41,003 nt of DNA from an uncultured Pelagibacteraceae bacterium. GTDB lineage: Bacteria > Pseudomonadota > Alphaproteobacteria > Pelagibacterales > Pelagibacteraceae. Shown here in pieces: positions 7,878-16,535 of the stretch; the first letter of the stretch is position 1, and each line of letters starts with the position of its first letter. Position numbers and translations under genes: made by a program. The DNA is taken from positions 1 through 41,003 of the forward strand of contig CACKWQ010000008.1 of NCBI GenBank assembly GCA_902603925.1, read 5' to 3'. The notes under the pieces are model-generated. The model had not been told where the DNA came from. It worked only from the letters and a program-made list of their open reading frames with translations, and did no database searches.

Positions 7878-9500
7878 ATGAAAAGTTTAAATATTTGGTA
7901 TTTTAGTAGTTTTATAATTTCTATACTTGTAATAATCCCGGTCCTCACCGTCTTTACAAGTTTTTTTCAGAGTACTAGTGATTATATTGAACTTCTTCAA
8001 AATACTTTTTTATATGATTACATTTATAATTCTGCAGCTTTACTCCTAGGAGTTTTATCTCTAACATTTATCATTGGTGTTGGTTGTGCGTATTTGGTAT
8101 CTTTTTATAAATTCCCAGGAGTTAATTTTTTTAAATGGTCATTAATTTTAGGTTTTGCAGTCCCACCTTATATATATGCATACTCACTTACAGCTTTTTT
8201 TGAAAACTATGGAACAGCTTATACATTACTAAAATCATTATTTGGCGAAGGGAATTACAATTCCCTAATACCTAAATTTGATGGAATGATCGGTGCAATT
8301 TTGTCCATATCATTCTCAATTTATGCATATGTTTATATATTAACAAGGGCATCATTTTATTTTCAGTCACATAACTTAATCGAGCTCGGAAAAAACTTAG
8401 GTTTCTCAAAAATGAAATCATTATTCAATATTATAATACCATCAGCGAGACCAGCAATTGTTGCTGGTCTCTCTTTAGTTGCAATGGAAACACTCTCAGA
8501 TTTTGGGGCTGTTGATTTTTTTAGTATTAATACATTAACAACTGCAATCTATAACTCATGGCTCTCATTTGATGATTTAGTTTTTTCAAATCAACTTTCA
8601 TTTTATCTTTTAATATTTATTTTTGCTCTTTTTATTTTAGAAAACCTATCCCGAAAAAATGCAAAATATCATTCACCAATTCAAGGCGGGATTAAAGTTA
8701 AGCAAAAAATTAAACTTAAAGGAATTAATTCTCTATTTGCTTTTTCAATCTGTTTTTTGATTTTTTTTCTAAGTTTTATTTTTCCAGTTGGTCAAATGTT
8801 ATATTGGACAATCATATATCCTAAAAATTTATTCGATTTAAACTTTATATCACTACTAATTAATACTGTATTACTTGTTTCTCTATCCTCAGTGGCATTA
8901 ATTGTTTTTTCTTTTATTTCTAATTACGGCAATAGAATTGCTAAAAGTAAAACATTAAATTTTTTAACAACAATATCCATATCAGGATATGCACTACCAG
9001 GAATAATCCTTGCCGTAGCATATATTACTTTTGTTGCTTGGTTTGATGAAACAATTATTAATTTTTTTGAGATCAAATCTATTAAAAAAATATTTATTGG
9101 TTCAATACTTGGACTTGTAATTGCTTATTTTGTAAGATTTTATTCTTTGTCATGTAACGGCCTTAAATCAAGCTATGAAAAATTAAATAAATCTGTTGAT
9201 GAAAGTTCATATTTGGCAGGGTATTCAAAATCAAAAACCTTTTTTAAAGTTCATATTCCATATCTAAAAAGTTCTATTTTTTTTGTTTTTATTTTAATTT
9301 CATTAGAAATTATAAGAGAGTTGCCTATTACTTTAATTTTAAGACCTTTTAATTTTGAAACTTTTGCTACAACTGCTTATATTTATGCATCACAAGATTT
9401 GCTTGAAGCTGCGGCTGTACCATCATTGTTTTTAGTATTAACTGCAACCCTTTTTATTTTAATAATATCAAGATATATTCTTTCAGAAAATTATGAGTAG
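7878..9500 (+). CDS. Iron(III) ABC transporter permease (fused two-domain)
   Basis: A 540-residue inner-membrane protein of the FbpB/FutB/SfuB type, with about twelve hydrophobic segments in two halves. Each half has a binding-protein-dependent permease domain. The first half carries the EAA-like loop around LIELGKNLGFSKMKSLFNII; the second carries ESSYLAGYSKSKTFFKVHIP. Such a fused permease forms the whole channel for ferric iron transport. A linker of charged residues separates the halves near 270. The stop overlaps the ATPase start by 8 bases, so translation is coupled. The start ATG 7878 lies after the intercistronic hairpin; the SD is weak. Confidence 0.9.
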   Translation: MKSLNIWYFSSFIISILVIIPVLTVFTSFFQSTSDYIELLQNTFLYDYIYNSAALLLGVLSLTFIIGVGCAYLVSFYKFPGVNFFKWSLILGFAVPPYIYAYSLTAFFENYGTAYTLLKSLFGEGNYNSLIPKFDGMIGAILSISFSIYAYVYILTRASFYFQSHNLIELGKNLGFSKMKSLFNIIIPSARPAIVAGLSLVAMETLSDFGAVDFFSINTLTTAIYNSWLSFDDLVFSNQLSFYLLIFIFALFILENLSRKNAKYHSPIQGGIKVKQKIKLKGINSLFAFSICFLIFFLSFIFPVGQMLYWTIIYPKNLFDLNFISLLINTVLLVSLSSVALIVFSFISNYGNRIAKSKTLNFLTTISISGYALPGIILAVAYITFVAWFDETIINFFEIKSIKKIFIGSILGLVIAYFVRFYSLSCNGLKSSYEKLNKSVDESSYLAGYSKSKTFFKVHIPYLKSSIFFVFILISLEIIRELPITLILRPFNFETFATTAYIYASQDLLEAAAVPSLFLVLTATLFILIISRYILSENYE

Positions 9501-10548
9501 AAATTTTTTAGAAATTAAAAACGTAAACTTTAAAATTGACGAAGATATTAAAGTTAGAAATATGTCATTTAACATAGAAAAAAAAGGAGATATTGTTTGT
9601 CTTCTTGGACCATCGGGAATTGGCAAAACTACAATTTTAAGATCAATAGCTGGCTTAGAGCAAATAAATAAAGGTATTATTAAACTTAAATCAAAAATTA
9701 TATCTTCTGAAAAAATTAATGTTGAGCCTGAGGATAGGAATATATCCCTAGCTTTTCAAGAAAACTCACTTTTTCCACATTATACAGTTGAAAAGAATAT
9801 ATATTTTGGGGTCGAAAAAAAAAAAAATAATAGGGGCCTAGATCCTAGAAAAATTATAAAAATACTTAATATTGGCAATCTTCTTACAAAATATCCACAT
9901 GAAATAAGTGCTGGGGAAGCACAAAGAGTTTCTTTAACAAGATCATTGGTTTCAAATCCGGACTTACTTTTGTTAGATGAGCCGCTCTCAAATATAGATG
10001 AAAATTTTAAAGAAGAAATACAAATAAAACTTAAACAAATACTAAAACAACATAGGATTACTACTATAATTGTAACACATGACTCCAACGAAGCATTTTA
10101 TTTAGCTGATAAATGTGGAATTATTTTAGACGGAAAATTAAAGCAATTCGATGAACCTTATAACGTTTATCATTCTCCGAACTCTATAAGTGTTGTAAAA
10201 TTTTTGAATAGGGGCGTTCTAGTTCCAGCTAAAGTTACGGGTGAGTTCACTTTAGAAAATGAAGATCTAGGATTAATCAAAGGGAATTTTGTAAATATTC
10301 ACAAAGTAGGATCTGAAGTAAAATTATTATTACAGCCAGAAGACCTTGAGCACGATGATACAAGTAACTTACAATTAGAGGTAGTAGATAAAAAATTTAA
10401 AGGATCTAGTTTTATTTATACATTAAAAACTAACAGTCAAAAGTTAATTTCAGTTTTCGTTCATTCACATCATATTCATCAGCATCAAATCAAAGATAGA
10501 TTTGGCATAAAAAAACCAATTCATATTAAGCATTTAGTTTGTTTTTAA
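9493..10548 (+). CDS. Iron(III) ABC transporter ATP-binding protein
   Basis: The 351-residue ATPase of the iron importer. Walker A is GPSGIGKT (39-46), the Q-loop is AFQENSLFPHYTV, Walker B is LLLLDEP (158-164) and the switch His is in VTHDSNEAF. The signature reads ISAGEAQR (138-145) where most relatives have LSGGQxQR, an unusual but conservative form. The C-terminal ~120 residues form the accessory TOBE-type domain of FbpC/PotA-like ATPases, ending with several histidines (HSHHIHQHQ). It overlaps the permease gene by 8 bases. The next gene starts after a riboswitch and is a separate unit. Confidence 0.9.
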   Translation: MSRNFLEIKNVNFKIDEDIKVRNMSFNIEKKGDIVCLLGPSGIGKTTILRSIAGLEQINKGIIKLKSKIISSEKINVEPEDRNISLAFQENSLFPHYTVEKNIYFGVEKKKNNRGLDPRKIIKILNIGNLLTKYPHEISAGEAQRVSLTRSLVSNPDLLLLDEPLSNIDENFKEEIQIKLKQILKQHRITTIIVTHDSNEAFYLADKCGIILDGKLKQFDEPYNVYHSPNSISVVKFLNRGVLVPAKVTGEFTLENEDLGLIKGNFVNIHKVGSEVKLLLQPEDLEHDDTSNLQLEVVDKKFKGSSFIYTLKTNSQKLISVFVHSHHIHQHQIKDRFGIKKPIHIKHLVCF

Positions 10549-10595
10549 AAAATAGAGAAAAAGCTTTAAAAAAATTTATTAATAAATATAATGAT

Positions 10596-10662
10596 TATAT
10601 GGGGTGTCGAAAGACTGAGATCAAACCCAATGAACCTGTCCGGTAATTCAGAAAGGGATATG
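10596..10662 (+). promoter_or_regulatory. TPP riboswitch (THI element) controlling thiV translation
   Basis: The conserved parts of a thiamine pyrophosphate aptamer are present in order: GGGGTG (10601), CTGAGA (10615-10620), AACCCAATGAACCTG (10624-10638), GGTAATTC, and AAAGGGA (10652-10658). The P3 arm is minimal (GTC-GAAA-GAC). The closing helix can form between TTATAT near 10595-10600 and ATATG at 10658-10662. That helix contains the ribosome site AGGGA and the first base of the GTG start, so ligand binding should block translation directly. No terminator hairpin is present. Confidence 0.93.
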
Positions 10663-12092
10663 TGGATAAAATAAACTTATTAAATCAATCTACATCAATA
10701 ATACTTACAATTATTATTTGTTTGCTTTTTATTATTATCGGAATTTTTTATTCTAAAAAATTTAAGGGGATAAATAATTATTTAGTAGCCAATAGAAGCG
10801 TAGAAACATTCTCTCTTACAACAAGCCTAATTGCATCTGCTCTCGGAGCATGGATTCTATTTGGACCTGCATCAGCTGCTACCTGGGGAGGAATTGGAGC
10901 TGTAATAGGCTATTCATTAGGAACTGCATTGCCATTGTTTATTTTAATTTATTTAGGTAAAAATTTTAGAAAATCATTTCCCAACTGTAAATCGTTAATA
11001 GAGGTAATCAGATTACGTTTTGGCAATAAGCTTTTTAAATTAATCTTAATCTTATCTATGTTTTATATGACAATTTTTTTAATAGCAGAAGTTACTGCTG
11101 TATCGATTTTACTTAATTATATTTCTGATACAGATCTATGGATAACCGCTTTAATTGTTATTGTGAGTTCTCTTTTATATACATTATACGGTGGTTTGAG
11201 AGCTTCAATATTTACAGACAATATACAATTTATTGTATTTGGATTATTGCTTTTAATTGCCTACTTCTATTTAACTTCTTTTAACTCTAATACATTCAGT
11301 TTTGAGTATATTAAATCAAATAAACCTATTTTATTAAGCTCAAATTATTTACCTAATTTCACTGCTGGACTTACGTTTTTCATCGCTGTTGCAGCAACAA
11401 ATTTGTTCCATCAAGGCAATTGGCAAAGAGTATATGCAGCAAAAAATAATAAAGTTTTAAAAAAAAGTTTAATTATTTCTTTTATAATAATAATACCAGT
11501 TGTGTTTATGATGGGCTTTAGTGGATTAATAGCCATATCTCAAAACTCAGAGGTTATTCCAGATCTTGCTTTTTTTTATTTATTGTTAAAAGATAATACA
11601 GTTATTTTGTCTGTAATAATTATTTTCTTAGCAATTTCTTTAACTGTTAGCAGTATAGATACATTAATTAATGCTATTTCTAGTTTAATAATTGTTGATG
11701 TAAATAGAGTGTTTAAATTTAGAGGTCACTTCAAAAAACTTTCAAACATATTTATAATTTTTTTATCAATAATAACTTTTCTAGTTGCATCAAAAGGACT
11801 AAGTATACTATACCTATTTTTGCTTGCAGATTTATTTTGTTGTGCAGCGGTATTAAGTGTATTTTATGGATTTTACTCTAAGTCATTCAATGAAAAAAAA
11901 GCTTACATCTCAATCATTGTTGGTTTGATTGCAGGTATATTATTTTTTCCATCGCCAGATTTTTCAAAGTCTTTGCTAGTTGGAATCATCATGCCAGTTG
12001 ATTTTTTCCCAGTCTTTGTGTCACAGTCTTTGTTATTTTTGTCTTTTTTATTTGCAACATTTGTTCCTATTGTCACTTGGAAATTAAAGTAA
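10662..12092 (+). CDS. thiV: Sodium:solute symporter, thiamine-precursor (HMP) uptake
   Basis: A 476-residue integral membrane protein of the sodium:solute symporter family with about 13 hydrophobic segments. Family marks are LIASALGAWILFGPASAATW in the second helix region, YGGLRASIFTDNIQF, and HQGNWQRVYAAKN. SAR11 bacteria lack synthesis of the thiamine pyrimidine and import it; a symporter called ThiV behind a TPP riboswitch is the proposed HMP carrier. Here the riboswitch runs into the start codon, which supports this assignment. The start is GTG 10662; an ATG at 10660 is in another frame and meets a stop after four codons. Substrate identity is from literature knowledge and context. Confidence 0.85.
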   Translation: MDKINLLNQSTSIILTIIICLLFIIIGIFYSKKFKGINNYLVANRSVETFSLTTSLIASALGAWILFGPASAATWGGIGAVIGYSLGTALPLFILIYLGKNFRKSFPNCKSLIEVIRLRFGNKLFKLILILSMFYMTIFLIAEVTAVSILLNYISDTDLWITALIVIVSSLLYTLYGGLRASIFTDNIQFIVFGLLLLIAYFYLTSFNSNTFSFEYIKSNKPILLSSNYLPNFTAGLTFFIAVAATNLFHQGNWQRVYAAKNNKVLKKSLIISFIIIIPVVFMMGFSGLIAISQNSEVIPDLAFFYLLLKDNTVILSVIIIFLAISLTVSSIDTLINAISSLIIVDVNRVFKFRGHFKKLSNIFIIFLSIITFLVASKGLSILYLFLLADLFCCAAVLSVFYGFYSKSFNEKKAYISIIVGLIAGILFFPSPDFSKSLLVGIIMPVDFFPVFVSQSLLFLSFLFATFVPIVTWKLK

Positions 12093-12110
12093 AATGATTA
12101 TTATAAAGTA

Positions 12111-13220
12111 ATGTTAAATATTTTAATACCATTTTTAATACTAATATTAGTTGTCGTTTTTATTCACGAGTATGGTCACTATTATTTCGCGAAAAAATAT
12201 GGTGTTGGAGTCACAGATTTTTCAATTGGTTTTGGTAAAGAATTATTTGGTTGGAATGATAAATCCGGTACAAGGTGGAAAGTTTGTCTTTTACCTCTTG
12301 GTGGATATGTAAAATTTTTTGGGGATAGAAATGTATTCTCTCAAAAAGACCATGAAGAAGTTCTAAAAAAATACAGCAATGAAGACCAAAAAAAATTATT
12401 TATATTAAAACCTTTATATCAACGATCGCTTATCGTCTTTGGTGGCCCACTTGCAAATTTTTTGTTAGCTATATTAATTTTTACCTCAATCTATATGTTT
12501 GTAGGAAAAGATTTTACTCCAGCAGTTATTGACGAAGTTCAAAAAAATAGTCCAGCAGAAGCTGCTGGTATTATTAAAAATGATGTCATTCTTGAAATTG
12601 ATGGTAGTAAAGTTAAAAGTATTTTAGATGTTTCCAAACTCATAAGCTTGTCAACTAGCGAGTTTGTAGACTTTAAAGTTTCAAGATATGATCAAAATAT
12701 ATTATTAAAAGTAAAACCAAACATAATAATTGCAGATGATGGTTTAGGTAATAATGTGAAGAAAAGGATTATTGGTATTAAGCTTTCACCTTTCAATAAT
12801 GAAATCAATCATGTAAAATTAGGACCTGTTAATGCAATATATCACTCTATAAACGAGGTTTATTTCGTAACTACATCTACATTAAAATATATGGGATCAA
12901 TTATAATGGGTTCAGGAGATAGTTCCCAGCTTGGCGGCCCCATAAGAATTGCTAAAATTACAGGACAGGTAGCTGAATTTGGATTGGTACCCTTTTTAAG
13001 TATAATGGCTTATATTTCAATAAGCCTTGGATTAATCAATCTATTTCCAATACCATTATTAGATGGAGGACATTTAATGTTTTATGCGTTTGAAAAAATA
13101 TTAGGAAGACCTTTAAGTCAAAAAACTCAAGAGGGTTTTTTTCGAATCGGGATGTTTTTATTGTTATTTTTAATGTTTTTCGCAACATTTAATGACCTTA
13201 AAGATTTAGGTCTATTTTAA
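12111..13220 (+). CDS. rseP: Site-2 membrane zinc metalloprotease RseP family
   Basis: A 369-residue intramembrane protease. The zinc motif HEYGH (19-23) lies in the first transmembrane helix, and the second ligand segment PIPLLDGGHL lies near residue 325. A single PDZ domain occupies about 125-205 (PAEAAGIIKNDVILEIDGSKV). About four membrane helices are seen. Members cut anti-sigma factors or signal-peptide remnants in the inner membrane. In many proteobacteria rseP sits with dxr and bamA; here it lies after thiV and before the HU gene, so that arrangement is not kept. The gap to thiV is 18 bases, so read-through from the thiV transcript is possible. Confidence 0.92.
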   Translation: MLNILIPFLILILVVVFIHEYGHYYFAKKYGVGVTDFSIGFGKELFGWNDKSGTRWKVCLLPLGGYVKFFGDRNVFSQKDHEEVLKKYSNEDQKKLFILKPLYQRSLIVFGGPLANFLLAILIFTSIYMFVGKDFTPAVIDEVQKNSPAEAAGIIKNDVILEIDGSKVKSILDVSKLISLSTSEFVDFKVSRYDQNILLKVKPNIIIADDGLGNNVKKRIIGIKLSPFNNEINHVKLGPVNAIYHSINEVYFVTTSTLKYMGSIIMGSGDSSQLGGPIRIAKITGQVAEFGLVPFLSIMAYISISLGLINLFPIPLLDGGHLMFYAFEKILGRPLSQKTQEGFFRIGMFLLLFLMFFATFNDLKDLGLF

Positions 13221-13265
13221 AGGATTTTTAAATAATCAAAAAAGCTAGCAAAATCAGTACTTTTT

Positions 13266-13293
13266 TTGACACTATATATTGTATCATTTTAAT
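13266..13293 (+). promoter_or_regulatory. Candidate sigma-70 promoter for the HU gene
   Basis: TTGACA (13266-13271) is a perfect -35 hexamer. A TTTAAT-like -10 lies 16 bases further (13288-13293). The HU start codon is at 13372, leaving a leader of about 70 bases. In so AT-rich a sequence the -10 is uncertain; the -35 match is the stronger evidence. Confidence 0.35.
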
Positions 13294-13371
13294 TTTATAA
13301 CACTAAAAAAAAGCTTGAAATATCAATGATTTTGTTAAGTATGACAATTAACCTTTAAAACCGGAGCTAAA

Positions 13372-13647
13372 ATGAACAAAAAACAATTAGTGGCTAAATT
13401 GGCTGGTTCTTTAAACCAAAGTAAAGCTGACGCTGAGCGTACTTTTGATACTATTACCAACACAATACTGGATGCCTTAAAAGGAGACGATTCAGTAAAA
13501 ATTGCGGGTTTTGGTACTTATAAAGTAGCTAAAAGAAAAGCTCGAATTGGAAGAAATCCAAGAACTGGAGAACAAATCCAAATTGCAGCATCTCAAAAGG
13601 TAAAATTTTTACCTGCTAAAGCACTTAAAGAGATATTCAATAAATAA
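13372..13647 (+). CDS. hup: HU family DNA-binding protein
   Basis: A 91-residue histone-like protein that binds and bends DNA as a dimer. It has the N-terminal two-helix body (NKKQLVAKLAGSLNQSKADA), then VKIAGFGTYKV and the DNA-arm signature RKARIGRNPRTGEQI (about 55-69), followed by VKFLPAKALKEIFNK. Length and sequence are canonical. It has its own likely promoter and a downstream hairpin, so it is probably monocistronic. Such genes are strongly expressed in small genomes, where HU is often the main nucleoid protein. Confidence 0.96.
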   Translation: MNKKQLVAKLAGSLNQSKADAERTFDTITNTILDALKGDDSVKIAGFGTYKVAKRKARIGRNPRTGEQIQIAASQKVKFLPAKALKEIFNK

Positions 13648-13654
13648 CCACTTT

Positions 13655-13690
13655 AACAACCCTAGGCATATATTTGTGACTAGGGTTGTT
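13655..13690 (+). terminator. Hairpin downstream of the HU gene
   Basis: AACAACCCTAG (13655-13665) pairs perfectly over 11 bases with CTAGGGTTGTT (13680-13690), with a 14-base loop. It begins 7 bases after the HU stop. The T-run expected of an intrinsic terminator is missing, so it may instead protect the 3' end of an abundant mRNA or terminate weakly. Confidence 0.6.
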
Positions 13691-13785
13691 ACTATATGCA
13701 TATACCGCATACCTATTTTTCATTAAAAACGATTCCGCTCCAATTTATTTAAAATTATAAAACCCTTTTTAACAACGGAGGTTAA

Positions 13786-15081
13786 ATGGGGAAATTTTTT
13801 AAAAAATTTATCACGCCTACGATTAGTTTCGTGCTCCTAATGAGTATGACTAGCGTTGGTATGGCAGAATCAACTGTTTCTGCTGAAGTGGGTTTTATAT
13901 TTAATACATTCCTATTCTTAATGTGTGGATTCCTAGTCATGTTTATGGCGTGTGGGTTCGCAATGTTAGAGTCGGGAATGGTAACATCAAAAAGTGTTGC
14001 AGTAATTTGCGCAAAAAACATAGGTTTATTTTCAATTGCAGGAATTATGTTCTGGATGGTTGGATATAACTTAGCATATGGTATTCCAGAAGGTGGGTAT
14101 ATAGGATCATTTACACCATGGTCGGACGCTAGTGCGGTAGATACTGGCTATGCAGACGGATCAGACTGGTATTTCCAAATGGTGTTCTGTGCAACGACAT
14201 GTTCAATTGTTTCAGGTACTTTAGCTGAAAGAATTAAACTATGGCCATTCTTTTTATTTGCAGCAATATTAGCTGGAATTATATATCCAATTGTAATGGG
14301 TTGGCAGTGGGGTGGAGGCTGGTTAGCTTCTGCTGGATTCTCTGACTTTGCAGGCTCAACATTAGTTCACTCAACTGGTGGAGCAGCGGCATTAGCTGGA
14401 GCATTATTACTTGGTCCAAGACTTGGAAGATTTACAAAGTCGGGCGCTGGTCCAGTAAAACCTTTTGCGGCTTCTTCAATACCCTTAGTCACAGTTGGAG
14501 TATTTATTCTATGGCTGGGTTGGTTTGGATTTAATGGCGGATCACAACTTGCAATGGGATCATTTGATGATGCGGTAGCAGTTTCAAATATTTTCATAAA
14601 TACTAACTTAGCAGCTTGTGGCGGTGTATTAGCAGCAGCTGCAGTAACAAGACTTTCTGGTAAAACAGACGTTATCCAAATGTTAAATGGAGCAATAGGT
14701 GGACTTGTTGCGATTACAGCAGAACCTTTAATGCCATCTCCAATAGCAGCTATATTAATTGGTGGTGTTGGTGGTATCATTGTGGTTTATGGAACAAAGC
14801 TTTTATTTGCTTTAAAAATCGATGATGTCGTAGGTGCAATTCCTGCTCACTTATTTGCAGGTATTTGGGGAACATTAGCTGTTCCGATTACAAATCCGGA
14901 CACAAATTTTGGTGCTCAATTTTTAGGAGTTGTTTCAATCAATGCATTTGTATTTGTAGTATCGTTCATAGTTTGGGCGATTATGAAAAATACAATGGGT
15001 ATTAGATTAAGCAAAGAAGCTGAGATGAAAGGTACCGATGTATCTGAAACTGGAGTTATAGCTTACGCAATAAGAGACTAA
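13786..15081 (+). CDS. amtB: Ammonium transporter (Amt/Rh family)
   Basis: A 431-residue ammonium channel with eleven predicted helices after an N-terminal signal-like segment (residues 1-27, ending GMAES). Family motifs include FNTFLFLMCGFLVMFMACGF with the ensuing AMLESG, DWYFQMVFCATTCSIVSGT with AERI after it, the STGGAAALAGALLLGPR region and WFGFNGGSQL. A good ribosome site (GGAGG, about 13777-13781) precedes the ATG. No glnK lies beside it, unlike in many bacteria. Nitrogen-dependent control would be expected; a 12-base perfect palindrome TATATGCATATA at 13693-13704 lies in the leader but its role is unknown. A strong terminator follows. Confidence 0.96.
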   Translation: MGKFFKKFITPTISFVLLMSMTSVGMAESTVSAEVGFIFNTFLFLMCGFLVMFMACGFAMLESGMVTSKSVAVICAKNIGLFSIAGIMFWMVGYNLAYGIPEGGYIGSFTPWSDASAVDTGYADGSDWYFQMVFCATTCSIVSGTLAERIKLWPFFLFAAILAGIIYPIVMGWQWGGGWLASAGFSDFAGSTLVHSTGGAAALAGALLLGPRLGRFTKSGAGPVKPFAASSIPLVTVGVFILWLGWFGFNGGSQLAMGSFDDAVAVSNIFINTNLAACGGVLAAAAVTRLSGKTDVIQMLNGAIGGLVAITAEPLMPSPIAAILIGGVGGIIVVYGTKLLFALKIDDVVGAIPAHLFAGIWGTLAVPITNPDTNFGAQFLGVVSINAFVFVVSFIVWAIMKNTMGIRLSKEAEMKGTDVSETGVIAYAIRD

Positions 15082-15103
15082 TAAATATATTTCTCTCCCT
15101 CAT

Positions 15104-15135
15104 AAAGGCCCCTGTAAAAAGGGGCCTTTTTTTTT
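15104..15135 (+). terminator. Intrinsic terminator after amtB
   Basis: AAAGGCCCC (15104-15112) pairs over nine bases with GGGGCCTTT (15121-15129), with loop TGTAAAAA, followed by an unbroken T tract to 15135. It is the clearest intrinsic terminator in the window. The A-rich 5' side of the stem could also serve the convergent gene that ends at 15134, but with a shorter U tract. Confidence 0.92.
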
Positions 15136-16120
15136 AATTTTCTTCCCAAATTTTTTTGTAGTCAATAAAAGGCGATAACCCATAACTTGAATTGATGTTT
15201 GCCATGTGAATTGAAAGACTTTTTATAGGCGAGATACATATTTCTCTCTGATAAATCTCATTCAAATATTTTTCAAAAGGATTATGTCTATCAACACAAT
15301 TTTTTTCGAAATTATCCCAATATTTATTAAGTAAATGCTTGCTGGTTAGAAATGTACATAATGTCTTATATACCGTTCTCCAATGTTGTTTATCTCCAAT
15401 TAATACATTAGCTTTTTCATTATTCATATATAAATAAGGATAATCTGATGGACATATAAATATATCTTTATCTAACTGAGATGAAATACGTTCATATGTT
15501 TTCACTACTTCTATTATCATATTTTCAAGATGTATATAATCATCTTCGATAAAAAAGATTAGATCTTTGCCAATTTCTTTTCCAATATGAAATGATGTTA
15601 ACAGTGAAGATAAATTTGAAAAAGTTTCTTTTGTCTTTTGATCTTTAATTTGATCTTTATATTTTGCAATATCGTGCTTAACTAACTCACAGTTAATATT
15701 ACTATCATAAACAATCTTTTCAATTTTTGCTAGGTTTTCTGGTTTGGAATAATCATCTAAAATTATTAATTTTATATCTAAAGTTTGCAAAACATTATTT
15801 GATAATTCTATACTTTTAATTAGAGATCTTAATGACTTTTCAACATATACAATTTTTTTTTCTTCGAAAATTCTTTTTTTGTTTTGGTCCCAAATCTCAA
15901 TATTGCTATTCGTTCTAAAAATGATTAACAATGATTTTACTTTTCTACTTATTTCCACTTCACCTAGCGGCAATACAATTGAATTTTTGTTAAATGTACT
16001 TAAATCCTCATTTAATTCTTTTTTCAAAGTGGGAGATACGAAATTATTTTGGTCAATAATTTCATACCCAAGAATTCGTGAGATTTTAACAAATATTTTT
16101 TTTAGAGTGTTTTTTGTCAT
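15134..16120 (-). CDS. Glycosyltransferase-like protein (GT-A fold)
   Basis: A 328-residue protein without a signal peptide or membrane helix. Two acidic motifs suggest a GT-A nucleotide-sugar fold: IILDDYSKPENL (119-130), the usual start region of family 2-type enzymes, and IEDDYIHLENM (190-200), a D-x-D-like metal site. The first ~100 residues are not family-typical. A donor or acceptor cannot be named. It stands alone between the amtB terminator and a divergent rhodanese gene. Such single glycosyltransferase-like genes in SAR11 are often strain-variable; here that is only a suspicion. Confidence 0.6.
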   Translation of the reverse strand: MTKNTLKKIFVKISRILGYEIIDQNNFVSPTLKKELNEDLSTFNKNSIVLPLGEVEISRKVKSLLIIFRTNSNIEIWDQNKKRIFEEKKIVYVEKSLRSLIKSIELSNNVLQTLDIKLIILDDYSKPENLAKIEKIVYDSNINCELVKHDIAKYKDQIKDQKTKETFSNLSSLLTSFHIGKEIGKDLIFFIEDDYIHLENMIIEVVKTYERISSQLDKDIFICPSDYPYLYMNNEKANVLIGDKQHWRTVYKTLCTFLTSKHLLNKYWDNFEKNCVDRHNPFEKYLNEIYQREICISPIKSLSIHMANINSSYGLSPFIDYKKIWEEN

Positions 16121-16147
16121 ATAATTTAATATAATAATTACATTAAT

Positions 16148-16534
16148 ATGAATATCAAATCACCTCAAACTCTTATTTTAGAAGCGTCGAAAGAAATTAA
16201 AACAATTTCAGCTAAAGAGGCACTGAATTTATCTAAAAACAATAAGTGCAATTTAATCGATCTTAGAGAAGAAAGCGAACTTAATAACTCAGGAGCTATT
16301 GAAAACTCTTCTCATATTCCTAGAGGTTTATTAGAATTTACTTTAAATGCTAATAGCCCATTAATTCAGAATAATATTATCGACATCAAAAAGGATATTG
16401 TTTTATTTTGTGCCGCAGGAGGAAGATCTGCATTAGCCGCAAAGACACTAAAGGATATGGGTTTTAAAAACATATCTCATGTAGAAGGTGGATTTGGTGC
16501 AATGGAACGTGAAGGTTTCAAAATAAAAAAATAA
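16148..16534 (+). CDS. Rhodanese-like sulfurtransferase
   Basis: A 128-residue single-domain rhodanese. NLIDLREESEL (35-45), then GAIENSSHIPRG (49-60), and the active-site loop LFCAAGGRSALAA (86-98) with the catalytic Cys88 match the family; a Cys-x-x-Gly-x-R-S loop carries a persulfide during catalysis. The end VEGGFGAMEREGF is typical as well. The sulfur donor and acceptor are unknown. It is convergent with a membrane protein gene that ends two bases later and divergent from the glycosyltransferase-like gene. No signal peptide is present, so it is cytoplasmic. Confidence 0.9.
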   Translation: MNIKSPQTLILEASKEIKTISAKEALNLSKNNKCNLIDLREESELNNSGAIENSSHIPRGLLEFTLNANSPLIQNNIIDIKKDIVLFCAAGGRSALAAKTLKDMGFKNISHVEGGFGAMEREGFKIKK

Positions 16535-16535
16535 C

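Noticed and set aside
10660-10674. ATG at 10660 as the thiV start or as a leader peptide
   Set aside because: It is out of frame with thiV and ends after four codons; overlap with the riboswitch stem makes a regulated leader peptide unlikely.
14367-14780. Long open frame on the strand opposite amtB
   Set aside because: Mirrors the codon pattern of a fully canonical amtB; Pro/Ala-rich nonsense composition and no ribosome site.
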